Positions 31,720 through 40,935 of a stretch of 41,161 bases of DNA are shown piece after piece; position 1 is the first letter of the stretch, and every line of letters begins with the position of its first letter. The DNA is from Paenibacillus helianthi (GTDB lineage: Bacteria > Bacillota > Bacilli > Paenibacillales > Paenibacillaceae), in the NCBI RefSeq assembly GCF_001909055.1, contig NZ_LVWI01000067.1:1-41161 (forward strand), given 5' to 3'. The notes beneath the pieces are model-generated. The model saw only the letters and a list, made by a program, of their open reading frames with translations, made no database searches and was not told where the DNA came from. The position numbers were made by a program, and so were the translations under genes.

Positions 31720-31752
31720 CGCCTCTTTCCAATTGGGAAGGGGCGTATTTTT
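31720..31752 (+). terminator. Terminator after the MCP remnant
   Basis: CGCCTCTTTCC / GGGAAGGGGCG (two G-U pairs) with an AATT-type loop, followed by TATTTTT. It probably belonged to the lost receptor gene or ends the CE7 transcript. Confidence 0.75.
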
Positions 31753-31899
31753 GCATGCAGGAAGCGGAATGGAAATGTCCTTACGAAAGGAGAGATGTGG
31801 GTGGAGCCTTTTGACCGCTGCAGGTAATATATCCGCCATGTGGGCATAATAGATACCATGAAGTTCTTAGTGAGTCAACAAACATCAGGAGGAATGGCT

Positions 31900-33696
31900 T
31901 TGCACAAGCTTGCTCATAAACGTATCATTTGGGGTTCGCTCATCCTGTGTATTTTGTTGGGGGTGTTGATTCTAAGGCTTGCATGGGTCCAACTGCTGCT
32001 TAAGGACCGTAAAGTTCCGGGGGCGGAATACACTATGGCCCAAATGGCTGCCATTCAGAGCGAGCGGGAGATGGTGCTGGACAGCGGCCGTGGCCGTCTG
32101 TATGACCGCAGTGGGCAGCCGCTGGCGGGTGAAACCGTGTGGACTGCGGCTTTTTTTCCGCAGGAGGAGGCTGAAGCTGCGGCGGACAGCGAGGCGAGTA
32201 AGGAACAGTTGCAGCGTCTTGCCACTGTACTGGGTGTGACCTACGAGCAGCTTCAAGCAAGGCGCAAGGGGCTAAAAGAACCGCTGCTCTGGCCGTCCGG
32301 CAGCGGCAAGAATCCGCTGGAGCTGACCCCGGGACAGGCTGAAGCTGTGGAATCACTTGCCATCGGCGGTGTGCGGGCGCTTCCCTTTGCCCGCAGGTAT
32401 GAAGGGGAAGAGACTGGGCGCCAGTGGCTGGGGTACATGTCAGAAGCTTCGGCAGCTCAGTTGGAGAAATCGACAACGGGTCTGAGAGTTCCAATGACGG
32501 GAACCGACGGGCTGGAGAAGACGCTTGAACCCCTGCTGCAGGGGGTGGGCCATACCGAAGTATATGCGCAGGTGGATGCGCGGGGGAACCGTCTTCCGGG
32601 TAGTCCTCTGAAGGTTAGGGCGCCGGGGAATCCGTATTATCCATTGTCTTTGTATACAACAATAGATAAGCAGCTTCAGGAAGGCATTGAGAAGCTGGTT
32701 ATGAAATCCGGAATTAAGGAAGGCGCAGTTGTTGTGCTGGATACGAAAAACGGGGATATTGAGGCCATGGTGTCATTCCCATTCTATAATCCGGGGCACA
32801 TCTCGCCTGAGGGTGGAGAGTGGAATAACCGGGCGCTGCAGGCGGCGGTGCCTGGCTCGATCTTCAAGATAGTTACAGCTGCTGCGGCACTGGAGGCCGG
32901 AGTAACCTCTCCCGAAGAGAGGTTTTATTGCTCAGGACATTACGGGAAGTACGGACTCTCCTGCCGGAAAGGCGAAGGACACGGCTCCCTTACCCTGGCG
33001 CAAGGGTTCGCCGTGTCCTGCAATACCGTATTTGCTTCGTTGGCTGAGCGCCTGAACGGGGCGCAGCTGGAGTCCGCAGCCCTTGCTCTGGGGCTGGGCA
33101 GGGATATCAGCTGGCAAGCGGAGAATACGCTTGGCCTGCCGCTCCTCCGTCCGTTGTCCGGAGAGCAGCCCGGAAGCATCTTCACCACCCTGCTGCCGGA
33201 TGACGGCGGGGCCAGGGTACAGACCGCGATCGGCCAGCGGGATGTCCGGGTTACACCGCTGCAGGCAGCTAATCTGTTAGTCACGCTGCTGCATGGTGGT
33301 GAAGTGCGGGCACCGCGTATTCTGCAACGGGTGGCATTTGCCAACGGGCAAACGCTCCAGGAGCTGCCGTCGCATCTGTCTCCGGTTCGGCAGGGCAGAA
33401 TCTCCCCATCGACAGCTCGGGTGCTCCTGTCCCTAATGCGCAAGGTTGTAACGGATGGAACGGGCAAAAGCCTGCTGGGCACGAAGTGGCCCGTAGCAGG
33501 CAAGTCAGGGACAGCTCAGACATTGGTGAAGGGTGTGTCCCGCAATAACCAATGGTTCATCGGTTATGGGCCGGTCGACCATCCCAGATATGCTGTATCC
33601 GCTCTGGTAGAGGATGTGGCTCCTGGGAGTCCGCATGCGGCCACCCGGCTGTTCGGTCAGGTGTTTGAGCTCCTGTCGGAATCTACGGGAGCCTGA
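31900..33696 (+). CDS. Class B penicillin-binding protein (transpeptidase)
   Basis: 598 residues. One N-terminal membrane segment (about 10-32, IIWGSLILCILLGVLILRLAW), a dimerisation/pedestal region beginning RGRLYDRSGQPLAGE, and a transpeptidase domain with SIFK (catalytic Ser320, Lys323), SCN (Ser373) and KSGT (Lys535). It cross-links peptidoglycan outside the membrane. The short SxxK-to-KTG region and divergent pedestal place it away from SpoVD/PBP2B with PASTA domains, which are absent. Start is uncertain: TTG 31900 lies 7 nt after AGGAGG, while ATG 31894 is only 1-2 nt after it; ATG 31858 lacks a site. The 3 prime end overlaps the convergent gene by 40 bp. Confidence 0.9.
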   Translation: MHKLAHKRIIWGSLILCILLGVLILRLAWVQLLLKDRKVPGAEYTMAQMAAIQSEREMVLDSGRGRLYDRSGQPLAGETVWTAAFFPQEEAEAAADSEASKEQLQRLATVLGVTYEQLQARRKGLKEPLLWPSGSGKNPLELTPGQAEAVESLAIGGVRALPFARRYEGEETGRQWLGYMSEASAAQLEKSTTGLRVPMTGTDGLEKTLEPLLQGVGHTEVYAQVDARGNRLPGSPLKVRAPGNPYYPLSLYTTIDKQLQEGIEKLVMKSGIKEGAVVVLDTKNGDIEAMVSFPFYNPGHISPEGGEWNNRALQAAVPGSIFKIVTAAAALEAGVTSPEERFYCSGHYGKYGLSCRKGEGHGSLTLAQGFAVSCNTVFASLAERLNGAQLESAALALGLGRDISWQAENTLGLPLLRPLSGEQPGSIFTTLLPDDGGARVQTAIGQRDVRVTPLQAANLLVTLLHGGEVRAPRILQRVAFANGQTLQELPSHLSPVRQGRISPSTARVLLSLMRKVVTDGTGKSLLGTKWPVAGKSGTAQTLVKGVSRNNQWFIGYGPVDHPRYAVSALVEDVAPGSPHAATRLFGQVFELLSESTGA

Positions 33697-34856
33697 GCTC
33701 CGTCCCCTTCCCCTGAAACCGCTGCTCCTCCCGGTGTTGAAGGTTCACCGGAGGCAGCAAATGGCGAGACGATGAACTCTTCCTGCGGCAGGAAGATCCA
33801 GCTTTGGAGATAGCCCTGCTGTAACAGCTCTTTGAGCAGAATGAGCAGGATCGGCGAGAGGATTAAGCCCGCAAATCCGAAGAGAGAGCTCGACAGAATC
33901 ACGAACGACAGCATCAGGAACGCCGAAGATACACCGATGGAATTACCTGTGATCTTGGGCTCCAGCAGCTGCCGCACAATCAGCACTACTACAAGCAGCA
34001 CAAGCAGCCCAATGGCAAGCGAAGTATTTCCGACAATGAACAGATATACAATCCAGGGAATCAGAATCGTTGACACCCCGAGCAAAGGAAGCACATCGAA
34101 CACGGCACAGACCAGTGCCATGGTGATTTCATTGCCGCTCCTAAGAATAAAGAGTCCGACCAGAACAATCACGAAAGTAATGCTGATCAGAATCAGCTGC
34201 GCTTTGAGATAGGAGCCGATAGCTTTGAAGACATTGCCCTGCAAAAAGGCGAAAGCAGTCTTGAAGGTCTTCGGCATTTTGTCATGAGCGATTTTGCGCC
34301 AGTCTTTAATTTCCATACTGAGAAAGAAGGCTAAAATAATGGCAATGCCGAAATTAGCCATAAATGACGAGAAGGAGCCAAGAACTCCGATCATATATTT
34401 AAGGAAGATCACCAGCCAGCCCGAAAGAACATTGGTGGCCTCTTTGAAATAACCGTTGATTTTGTTAGTAAGATCTGGCGGGAGCGCATCGACCTTATGC
34501 TGCAAATAAGTGGTTGTCTCAGCAAACTGCTGCTGGACTATATATGTATACCGGGGCAGATCATCCTGGAACTGTAACGCTTGCATCGTAATGAGAAGTC
34601 CGGCGCCGAACAAAACGCCCAGCAGTACAATCAGGAACAGGATCACCGAAATGGCGGAGGCAAACGATTTGGCTATTCCCCGGCGGTTAAGGAAACGGGC
34701 CAGCGGCTCGATCAGGAGAAATACGAAAAAGGATAAGAATACAGGCGCTGCTAAGCGGTAAAGCATACTGAAAGCCAACATAACAAGATATACTGTCAGT
34801 ACGACCAGACCGATGTCGAAGAAGGTGCGCCAATATTTTTTGTACAGAGGCAGCAT
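33657..34856 (-). CDS. AI-2E family transporter (YtvI/YueF-like membrane protein)
   Basis: 399 residues with about eight hydrophobic segments in the family layout: an N-terminal block (IGLVVLTVYLVMLAFSML, LSFFVFLLIEPLARFLNRRG), a central amphipathic part, and a C-terminal permease block containing FDVLPLLGVSTILIPWIVYLF and LEPKITGNSIGVSS. Members have been linked to autoinducer-2 export or Na+/H+ antiport; substrate here is unknown. The last about 30 residues are Gly/Ser/Asp-rich, low complexity, and encoded where the gene overlaps the penicillin-binding protein gene. ATG 34856 has AAGGAG about 12 nt upstream. Confidence 0.9.
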   Translation of the reverse strand: MLPLYKKYWRTFFDIGLVVLTVYLVMLAFSMLYRLAAPVFLSFFVFLLIEPLARFLNRRGIAKSFASAISVILFLIVLLGVLFGAGLLITMQALQFQDDLPRYTYIVQQQFAETTTYLQHKVDALPPDLTNKINGYFKEATNVLSGWLVIFLKYMIGVLGSFSSFMANFGIAIILAFFLSMEIKDWRKIAHDKMPKTFKTAFAFLQGNVFKAIGSYLKAQLILISITFVIVLVGLFILRSGNEITMALVCAVFDVLPLLGVSTILIPWIVYLFIVGNTSLAIGLLVLLVVVLIVRQLLEPKITGNSIGVSSAFLMLSFVILSSSLFGFAGLILSPILLILLKELLQQGYLQSWIFLPQEEFIVSPFAASGEPSTPGGAAVSGEGDGAQAPVDSDRSSNT

Positions 34857-34951
34857 AGGTATAAACGACTCCTTTTAGATAAATTTACAAATTTAACTTG
34901 AATTCATTGTACACGATTTTAACAAAAAAGCGTCTATTTCTTTGATACCTG

Positions 34952-34960
34952 TGTTAAAAT
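34952..34960 (+). promoter_or_regulatory. Extended -10 candidate for the deacetylase gene
   Basis: TGTTAAAAT fits TGnTAnnnT. No -35 is evident. The gap 34857-35098 between the divergent genes contains nothing else I can name. Confidence 0.35.
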
Positions 34961-35098
34961 AGGGGGTAACGTTTTTTCGTGGGACTCTGCCTACCTAAAA
35001 ACCGCGAGTCATACTTTACTCTACTTGGCCGTATCACAGAATCTGCTTGCAGACGTATAGGCGAGCCAAAGTCAACTCTGGAAAAGCGGGGAATTTAT

Positions 35099-36478
35099 AT
35101 GCAGACTTTGCTGCTCTGGTTATTTTACATTTCATCCTTCTATGCATTTATCCCTGGTATGATCAGCCGGATCTTTGGATATCGTGTCTTTCGCAAAGGG
35201 ACCGGCCGTACTGAATTTGCCCTTACCTTTGATGACGGGCCAGACCCGCGGTATACCCCGGTTTTGCTTGATTTGCTGAAGCGTTACGGGGCTAAGGCTA
35301 CTTTTTTTGTTGTCGGTTCCCATGCGGAGAGCAATCCGGAAATTATCAAGCGCATGCATGAGGAGGGGCATTTGATCGGGATTCATAACTACGTGCACAA
35401 GACAAACTGGCTCATGCGTCCGCCTACCGTGAAACGCCAAATCCAGCGCACCGACGATATCATTTACAGCATTACCGGTGAACGGAGCACCTATTACCGT
35501 CCACCCTGGGGAATCGTCAATTTATTTGATTTTTCCAAGCGCCGTCAGGTGCAGATCGTGCTCTGGTCAGCCATGTTCGGTGATTGGAAAGAGAAGGTTG
35601 GCGCGGACCGGCTGACGGAGAAGCTGATCAGCAAGCTGAATCCGGGCGAAGTCATGCTGCTGCATGATTGCGGTACTACGCTTGGTGCGGATCTGAAAGC
35701 GCCTGAACATATGCTGATTGCCCTGGAACGGATGCTCCAGGAGGCGGAACGGCGCGGGCTGCACAGTATTCGGATCGACGAAATGATCAAGGGGGGGCAG
35801 AGTTCTCCCATTCAGCGGATTTCTTTTGGTAAAAGACTGATTGTCGGCTTGTGGCTGGCATGGGAACACCTTTTCCAACTAATGTTCCGGCTGAAGACCC
35901 TCTCTCCGGCAGATCCGTTCCTGCATTACCGCATACGCAAATATCAGGGTGAACCCGTGCAGATGGAAGGCGGGGAGCATCTAAGTAAAGGCGACAAGGT
36001 GATTGAGCTCCATATCGACAACAGGCAGTTATTCGAGCTCGGCATGCATTCCCGTTCCTCGGCGCAGCTGGCGATCCGTATGATCCGCCGTATGGAGAAG
36101 GATATGCCGGTGCTTGCGCAGCGGATTGCTGCAGATGTGGACCTCGCTGAAGCGAAAGCGCTGTACGGTGTCAGTATGATTAACCGCGGGCCGGAGAAAT
36201 TCGGGTTTATGGTGCTGGATCTGCCAAACGGCTGGTTTGCCCGGTCAACCAAGTTCTACCTGAGTATTCTGCTGAGTGTCATTCATCCTGCTGGAGGGGC
36301 AAGGCTTAAGGAACGGAGCGAGGTACTGGTTCCCAAAATGATGCTGATGCCCATCTCCCAGCTTCTGGACCAGATGAATCAACAGCGTCCTCAGAAACAA
36401 GTCAAGCCGCGTGAGCGGGTAAGGGAAGAAGAGATGACCCTGGAAGCCGAGCTTCCCGCAGCCACGGTCGTACATTAG
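35099..36478 (+). CDS. Polysaccharide deacetylase (NodB) with YkoP-like C-terminal domain
   Basis: 459 residues. A membrane segment (about 3-25, LLLWLFYISSFYAFIPGMIS) anchors a NodB carbohydrate esterase 4 domain (about 38-230): LTFDDGPDP (Asp45, Asp46), HNYVH (metal ligands His96, His100), RPPWG and MLLHDCG. The region about 245-430 (LWLAWEHLFQLMFRLKTL, DKVIELHIDNRQLFELG) resembles B. subtilis YkoP, a small protein of unknown role; I infer the fusion from resemblance only. The C-terminal tail is Arg/Glu/Gln-rich. Likely deacetylates a cell-wall glycan. ATG 35099 follows GCGGGG; a longer in-frame start upstream lacks support. A terminator follows. Confidence 0.88.
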   Translation: MQTLLLWLFYISSFYAFIPGMISRIFGYRVFRKGTGRTEFALTFDDGPDPRYTPVLLDLLKRYGAKATFFVVGSHAESNPEIIKRMHEEGHLIGIHNYVHKTNWLMRPPTVKRQIQRTDDIIYSITGERSTYYRPPWGIVNLFDFSKRRQVQIVLWSAMFGDWKEKVGADRLTEKLISKLNPGEVMLLHDCGTTLGADLKAPEHMLIALERMLQEAERRGLHSIRIDEMIKGGQSSPIQRISFGKRLIVGLWLAWEHLFQLMFRLKTLSPADPFLHYRIRKYQGEPVQMEGGEHLSKGDKVIELHIDNRQLFELGMHSRSSAQLAIRMIRRMEKDMPVLAQRIAADVDLAEAKALYGVSMINRGPEKFGFMVLDLPNGWFARSTKFYLSILLSVIHPAGGARLKERSEVLVPKMMLMPISQLLDQMNQQRPQKQVKPRERVREEEMTLEAELPAATVVH

Positions 36479-36509
36479 CAACTCGTAACATAATGAAATA
36501 GCAATTATA

Positions 36510-36542
36510 AGCTTCAGTGGCCTTTGGGTCCTGGGGCTTTTT
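36510..36542 (+). terminator. Terminator of the deacetylase gene
   Basis: AGCTTCAG pairs with CTGGGGCT (G-U pairs included) over an inner GGCC/GGTCC stem, followed by TTTTT. Confidence 0.75.
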
Positions 36543-36598
36543 GATGTTTCCGCATGGGTTTCTGTCAGCCCAGCGGTTTGTTTATGGATGTCCTGCTA

Positions 36599-36629
36599 TG
36601 CATACAATGGCGAATCACCGCAAATAGTA
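36599..36629 (+). promoter_or_regulatory. Candidate SigG (forespore) promoter of the ger operon
   Basis: TGCATA, an 18-nt spacer, AATAGTA; the B. subtilis SigG consensus is about TGAATA, N17-18, CATACTA. Germinant receptor operons are SigG targets. The predicted start falls very near the GGGGAGGAGG ribosome site, so the leader would be very short; treat as a candidate. Confidence 0.5.
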
Positions 36630-36651
36630 TACACAGGGGAGGAGGCTAGTT

Positions 36652-38280
36652 ATGCTAAAAGACTGGATTAAAAGTGTATTGAAGCCAGCGAAAGGTTCCA
36701 GCCAAGATGTGGAGAAGTCCAAACATCAGGCCTTGAATGAGCCTATAAATACATCATTAGCCAGTACCCTAAGCACTCTTAAAAAGAGACTGGGTCAAAG
36801 CCCTGACTTTACCATCCGGGACTTTTCCGGTGATCCTGATCCTGAGCATACCGGACCTCTTGCTATTTGTTATATTGAAGGGCTAATTGATCCAGGTCTG
36901 TTATCCGATCTTATTGAAAGTTTAGTTAAAGAAACTGCACACACACCCTCTAACCGGTTAGAAGAGTATCTTGCTGCTTCTTTATTAAAAAAGACGCTGC
37001 CTGCAGGAAATATTCAAATCATTGATTCGCTAAATCAGATCTATCAAGCTGTCCTTACAGGCAATGCCGTCATTGTAATAGACGGGTTACAATCTGCTCT
37101 GGCCGTTTCCATTGCCGGCGGGGTAAGAAGGGCCGTGGAGGAACCCACTTCACAAGGTGTGGTCCGGGGGCCGAAAGAGGGTTTTACAGAGGATATCTCA
37201 ACCAATATTACTCTGATTAGAAGAAAACTGCGGACACCTGATCTTAAGTTTGACAGCCATATTATCGGACAATATTCACAAACCACTGTAATTGTAACCT
37301 ACATAGAAGGAATTGCCGATCTCGGTGTGGTTCAGGAGATCACTAAACGGCTTCAGACCATTGATACCGATAGTATCCTTGAAAGCGGCTATATCGAAGA
37401 ATTCATTCAAGATGCGGCGCTCACTCCCTTTCCCACAATGCTAAATTCAGAACGCCCGGACACCGTTGCCGGAAGTCTTTTAGATGGACAAGTAGCTATT
37501 TTGGTGGATGGGACACCATTCGCATTAATCGCCCCGGTAACTTTTTATAACTTTTTCCAGACAGCGGAGGACTATTACCAGCGCTACGATATTTCTTCTT
37601 TTTTACGTGTGATCCGATTGATATCGTTCCTGGTATCCTTGCTGCTTCCTTCCTTATTCATTGCTTTGACAACGTTCCATCAAGAAATGATTCCTACGAT
37701 CCTGTTAGTAACTCTGGCTGCACAACGGGAAGGGGTCCCATTTCCAGCACTGCTGGAAGCATTGCTGATGGAATTAACTTTTGAAGTGATTCGTGAAGCA
37801 GGCGTCCGGATGCCCCGTGCGATTGGTCCTGCTATATCCATAGTAGGAGCTCTGGTTATTGGGCAAGCGGCTGTGGAAGCAGGTCTGGTCTCGGGAGCAA
37901 TGGTAATCGTTGTTTCCTTTACGGCGATATCCAACTTTGTCATTCCATATTTCAGTATGGCAACTGCTGTACGATTATTGCGCTTTATTCTCATGCTGCT
38001 GGCAGGAACTCTCGGTTTATTCGGGATCATGGCAGGGGTTGTTCCTATTTTAGCTCATCTGCTCTCTCTTAAGTCGGTTGGTATTGACTATCTATTGCCA
38101 TACAGTCCATTTTACAAGTCAAATATGAAGGATCTAATTATTAGGGCACCCTGGTGGGCAATGAAAACAAGACCTAATTTAAAATCAGGAACGAATAAAA
38201 AAAGACAGGCTTCTCATCAATATCCTGTCGGTTCGAATAATATTGTCCGCAACTCAGACGAGCCTGAACCCCATGCGTAA
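36652..38280 (+). CDS. gerA: Spore germination receptor subunit A (GerA/GerAA family)
   Basis: 542 residues. A long N-terminal cytoplasmic region (about 1-310) contains the conserved blocks ICYIEGLIDPGLLSDLIESL, FTEDISTNITLIRRKLRTPDLKF and PFPTMLNSERPDTVAGSLLDGQVAILVDGTPFALIAPVTF. It is followed by about five membrane segments, with TTFHQEMIPTILLVTLAAQREGVPFPALLEALLMELTFEVIREAGVRMP, the hallmark of the family. It acts in the spore inner membrane in sensing germinants, together with B and C subunits. The C-terminal tail is basic. Strong GGGGAGGAGG site before ATG. First gene of an A-C-B operon. Confidence 0.96.
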   Translation: MLKDWIKSVLKPAKGSSQDVEKSKHQALNEPINTSLASTLSTLKKRLGQSPDFTIRDFSGDPDPEHTGPLAICYIEGLIDPGLLSDLIESLVKETAHTPSNRLEEYLAASLLKKTLPAGNIQIIDSLNQIYQAVLTGNAVIVIDGLQSALAVSIAGGVRRAVEEPTSQGVVRGPKEGFTEDISTNITLIRRKLRTPDLKFDSHIIGQYSQTTVIVTYIEGIADLGVVQEITKRLQTIDTDSILESGYIEEFIQDAALTPFPTMLNSERPDTVAGSLLDGQVAILVDGTPFALIAPVTFYNFFQTAEDYYQRYDISSFLRVIRLISFLVSLLLPSLFIALTTFHQEMIPTILLVTLAAQREGVPFPALLEALLMELTFEVIREAGVRMPRAIGPAISIVGALVIGQAAVEAGLVSGAMVIVVSFTAISNFVIPYFSMATAVRLLRFILMLLAGTLGLFGIMAGVVPILAHLLSLKSVGIDYLLPYSPFYKSNMKDLIIRAPWWAMKTRPNLKSGTNKKRQASHQYPVGSNNIVRNSDEPEPHA

Positions 38281-38294
38281 AGGAGGAGATGTAT

Positions 38295-39518
38295 GTGCAC
38301 CGATGCCGGGTAATTGCCATTTTGCTGGTTACAGGTCTAATGCTTGCGGGGTGCGGAAACCGTATTGAAATGAACGAATTAGGCATCACAACAGCAACGG
38401 GATTTGATGGACATCAGGGGGACTGGACCATTACTTACCAGGTCATCATTCCACCGGCAATGTCTTCCGGTGCAGGCGGATCATCCGGCGGGGCCGGATC
38501 TCAAGCTGCTGTGCATACCTTCTCTGCACATGGCAAAACCATCAGAGAAGCTTTAGCGTCCAGCAGCCGGGAAAATCCGCGTAAGCTGTATTTTGCACAT
38601 ACTAATATTCTTATTATTGGCAAAGAAGCAGCAGAAACCGGAATTGAAGAAATTCTAGACACGTATTATCGGAATCCGGACGCGCGGGAAACCGTTAAAG
38701 TCTTAATAGCCAACGGCGTAGCCAGAGATTACTTGAATAAGCTGATTCCCCCGGAGAAGCTTCCCGGCAGAGCGTTATCCAAAATACTGGAAAAAAATAA
38801 GCAATTAAGTTCATATTATCCTTCGGTATCCGTACACGAATTAGCGCTCGGCATCAGCTCGGACAGCGCTGCCGCCGGAGTTCCACAAATATCCATTAAG
38901 GGCACTGACAGCTCAAGTTTGGAGTCAGCAAGTGTATTTCAAAAGACCTCTACCAGCAGCAACTTAGAAATTTCCGGGTTAAGCGTCTTCCACAAAGCAA
39001 AAATGGTTGGAACTCTGGACCAAAACGAGAGTTTGGGAATCTCCTGGCTGACCAATCATATCCATTTAACCACAATAAGCTATAACAGTAAGGATGCTAC
39101 CGATGTGTCCGCATTCCTGGTTCGTAACGCTAAGGTTAAAGTTACTCCAGTAAAAGGAGCCCTGCATTATACATTAAAAGTTAAGGCTAAAGTGGTTGTA
39201 GGTGAGTTTTTGGAGACCACAACCCATGAAGATCTTTTAAAAACGCAAAGTATAGGCAAGCTGGAGCAGCGGGCAGAAGAGATCATCCGCTCGCAAATCC
39301 TGGAAGGCTGGAAAGCTGTACAGCACTTAAAAATCGACCTTGTAGGAATAGGCAATAAAATCCACCGTAAATCCCCTAAGGACTGGAAAAGATTAAAAAA
39401 AGATTGGCCCGGAGAAATAGCAAACATGGACATTGACATCGATGTAAAAGTGAACCTGAAACGGCCGGGTTTATTTCAAAGTTCATTTAGCCGGCTCCTC
39501 CAATCTGATGAGGATTAA
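38295..39518 (+). CDS. gerC: Spore germination receptor subunit C (Ger(x)C lipoprotein)
   Basis: 407 residues. Lipoprotein signal with lipobox MLAGC (Cys20), then the Ger(x)C fold: EMNELGITTATGFDG, FSAHGKTIREALASSSRENPRKLYFAHTNILIIGKEAAETG, ILDTYYRNPDARETVKVLIANG, and a C-terminal helix-rich part with LEQRAEEIIRSQILEGWKAV. Anchored on the outer face of the spore inner membrane beside subunits A and B. GTG 38295 is 8 nt after AGGAGG; the ATG at 38289 is only 2 nt after it, so I prefer the GTG. A short Gly/Ser-rich insertion (about 58-70) is seen. Confidence 0.95.
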   Translation: MHRCRVIAILLVTGLMLAGCGNRIEMNELGITTATGFDGHQGDWTITYQVIIPPAMSSGAGGSSGGAGSQAAVHTFSAHGKTIREALASSSRENPRKLYFAHTNILIIGKEAAETGIEEILDTYYRNPDARETVKVLIANGVARDYLNKLIPPEKLPGRALSKILEKNKQLSSYYPSVSVHELALGISSDSAAAGVPQISIKGTDSSSLESASVFQKTSTSSNLEISGLSVFHKAKMVGTLDQNESLGISWLTNHIHLTTISYNSKDATDVSAFLVRNAKVKVTPVKGALHYTLKVKAKVVVGEFLETTTHEDLLKTQSIGKLEQRAEEIIRSQILEGWKAVQHLKIDLVGIGNKIHRKSPKDWKRLKKDWPGEIANMDIDIDVKVNLKRPGLFQSSFSRLLQSDED

Positions 39519-39551
39519 TGATTACACACACCTAAACAGGAGATGAAATAA

Positions 39552-40646
39552 ATGAGCCAACGCACTTCAATTCGGCTATCGGAGCTGGCCATATGTATTT
39601 CATTATTCGAGGTAGGCAGTACAACTTTATTTTTTATTGGAGGGGAAGCTAAGCAGGACGCCTGGTTAGCCATGCTGGTAGGGGCATTAGCGGGTCTATT
39701 TGTACTCCTGATGCACTTAAGTATTCATCATCAGGAACCTCTTTTAGATCTATTTTTATTGTTTCGGCGTTATATGGGGAAGTATCTCGGGACATTCGTA
39801 AATCTTTTGTTTGTGGGCTATTTCTCGTATGAAGCTTCGCGGAATTTGCGCGATTTTGGCGAAATCACTGTAATGACATTGTTAAACCAGACATCACTGT
39901 GGATTATTATGCTGATCGTCATCCTTGTTGTATCCAATTCGATCCGTTATGGATATAGAGTAATGTTCCTGATGTGTGTCATTTTTTTTCCTATTGTGTT
40001 AGTTAGTTATGCCCTAATCAGTATTCTGATTCCTGTCACGGGCCTCTTCCACTTTGAATTTATGTTTCCAGTTTTGGAATCCGGGTGGAAGCCCGTGCTA
40101 AATGCGGCTTTACCGGAGATTGTCTCTTTTCCGTTCGGACAAACTGTATTATTTCTTGTGTTTTATCCCTATGCCCGCACAGGAAAAGGACTCAACAGAG
40201 CTGTGATTATCAGTTATGTGCTTACGGCACTCTCACTAACATTCATTAATCAATTGAACATTTTTGTTTTGGGTCCAAAGATTGCACTATACAGCACTTT
40301 GCCACTTCTGGAGACCGTTCAATTGATTGACTTGGCAGAAGTATTTGAGCGGCTGGACGCTCTATTTACCTTACTGCTTTTTCTTGGATTAGGTGTGAAG
40401 ATGGGAGCTTTTTTTAATGGTGCCGTAATCGGACTCGAAAAAATAACGGGTATTTCTTATAAAAAGTGGGTGGCCCCGGTAGCCATTCTGACTTTCGGAT
40501 TGGCCTTCTTATCTCCAAACTATACCCATCATATCGTTACAGGCCGAAGAATTGTCCTGAATTATCTTTTTCCAGTTTTTCAGATCCTTCTACCCTTGTT
40601 GCTGCTTATCATCATCCTTATCAGAAAGCGGACAAAGCAGGATTAA
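39552..40646 (+). CDS. gerB: Spore germination receptor subunit B (GerB/GerAB permease family)
   Basis: 364 residues and about ten membrane segments, in the APC-like GerAB family fold. Starts RTSIRLSELAICISLFEVGSTTLFF, with NLLFVGYFSYEASRNLRDFGEITVMTLL and the FPFGQTVLFLVFYP block. This subunit binds germinants in characterised receptors. CAGGAGATG precedes the ATG. The gene order A-C-B differs from gerA of B. subtilis (A-B-C) but is common in other Bacillota. Confidence 0.95.
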   Translation: MSQRTSIRLSELAICISLFEVGSTTLFFIGGEAKQDAWLAMLVGALAGLFVLLMHLSIHHQEPLLDLFLLFRRYMGKYLGTFVNLLFVGYFSYEASRNLRDFGEITVMTLLNQTSLWIIMLIVILVVSNSIRYGYRVMFLMCVIFFPIVLVSYALISILIPVTGLFHFEFMFPVLESGWKPVLNAALPEIVSFPFGQTVLFLVFYPYARTGKGLNRAVIISYVLTALSLTFINQLNIFVLGPKIALYSTLPLLETVQLIDLAEVFERLDALFTLLLFLGLGVKMGAFFNGAVIGLEKITGISYKKWVAPVAILTFGLAFLSPNYTHHIVTGRRIVLNYLFPVFQILLPLLLLIIILIRKRTKQD

Positions 40647-40651
40647 CGTGA

Positions 40652-40803
40652 GCACTTGGGTGTACGCTCCGCGAACGAAACGTTGTTCCAATCGCTGTGC
40701 TCTCCAGATTTTTTTCATTCCCCTTAGCGGTGAAAATCCGGAGACCAAGGCGACCGCTACCGCTTTTCCACAATCATTTCGTTCTCTCCGCTGTTTAAGC
40801 GGG
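40652..40803 (+). repeat. Long palindromic repeat, copy B1
   Basis: 152 bp after the ger operon, a direct repeat of 40936-41090, with the same order of blocks: CGCTCCGCGAACG, AATCGCTGTGCTCTCCAGATTTT, TAGCGGT, AAAATCCGGAGA, AAGGCGACCGCTACCGCTTTTCC, CTCTCCGCTGTTTAAGCGGG. The element is itself an imperfect inverted repeat. Confidence 0.85.
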
Positions 40804-40865
40804 ATATGTACCTTTCACTTACCCACAATCTAATGAAGCAAGCCGCAAATGACCAAAAACGCAAA

Positions 40866-40918
40866 GGGGCTGTCTCAAAAGCCATGAAATGGCTACTTGA
40901 GACAGCCCCGCTGTTTTT
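40866..40918 (+). terminator. Strong hairpin between the two B copies (terminator-like)
   Basis: GGGGCTGTCTCAA / TTGAGACAGCCCC (13 bp perfect) with an inner AGCCAT/ATGGCT hairpin and a TTTTT tail at 40914-40918. It can serve as terminator for the ger operon. The GGGGCTGTCTCAA arm recalls insertion-sequence ends I have seen in Bacillota, but no transposase is present. Confidence 0.65.
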
Positions 40919-40935
40919 GAGTTGGATGGACTTGC

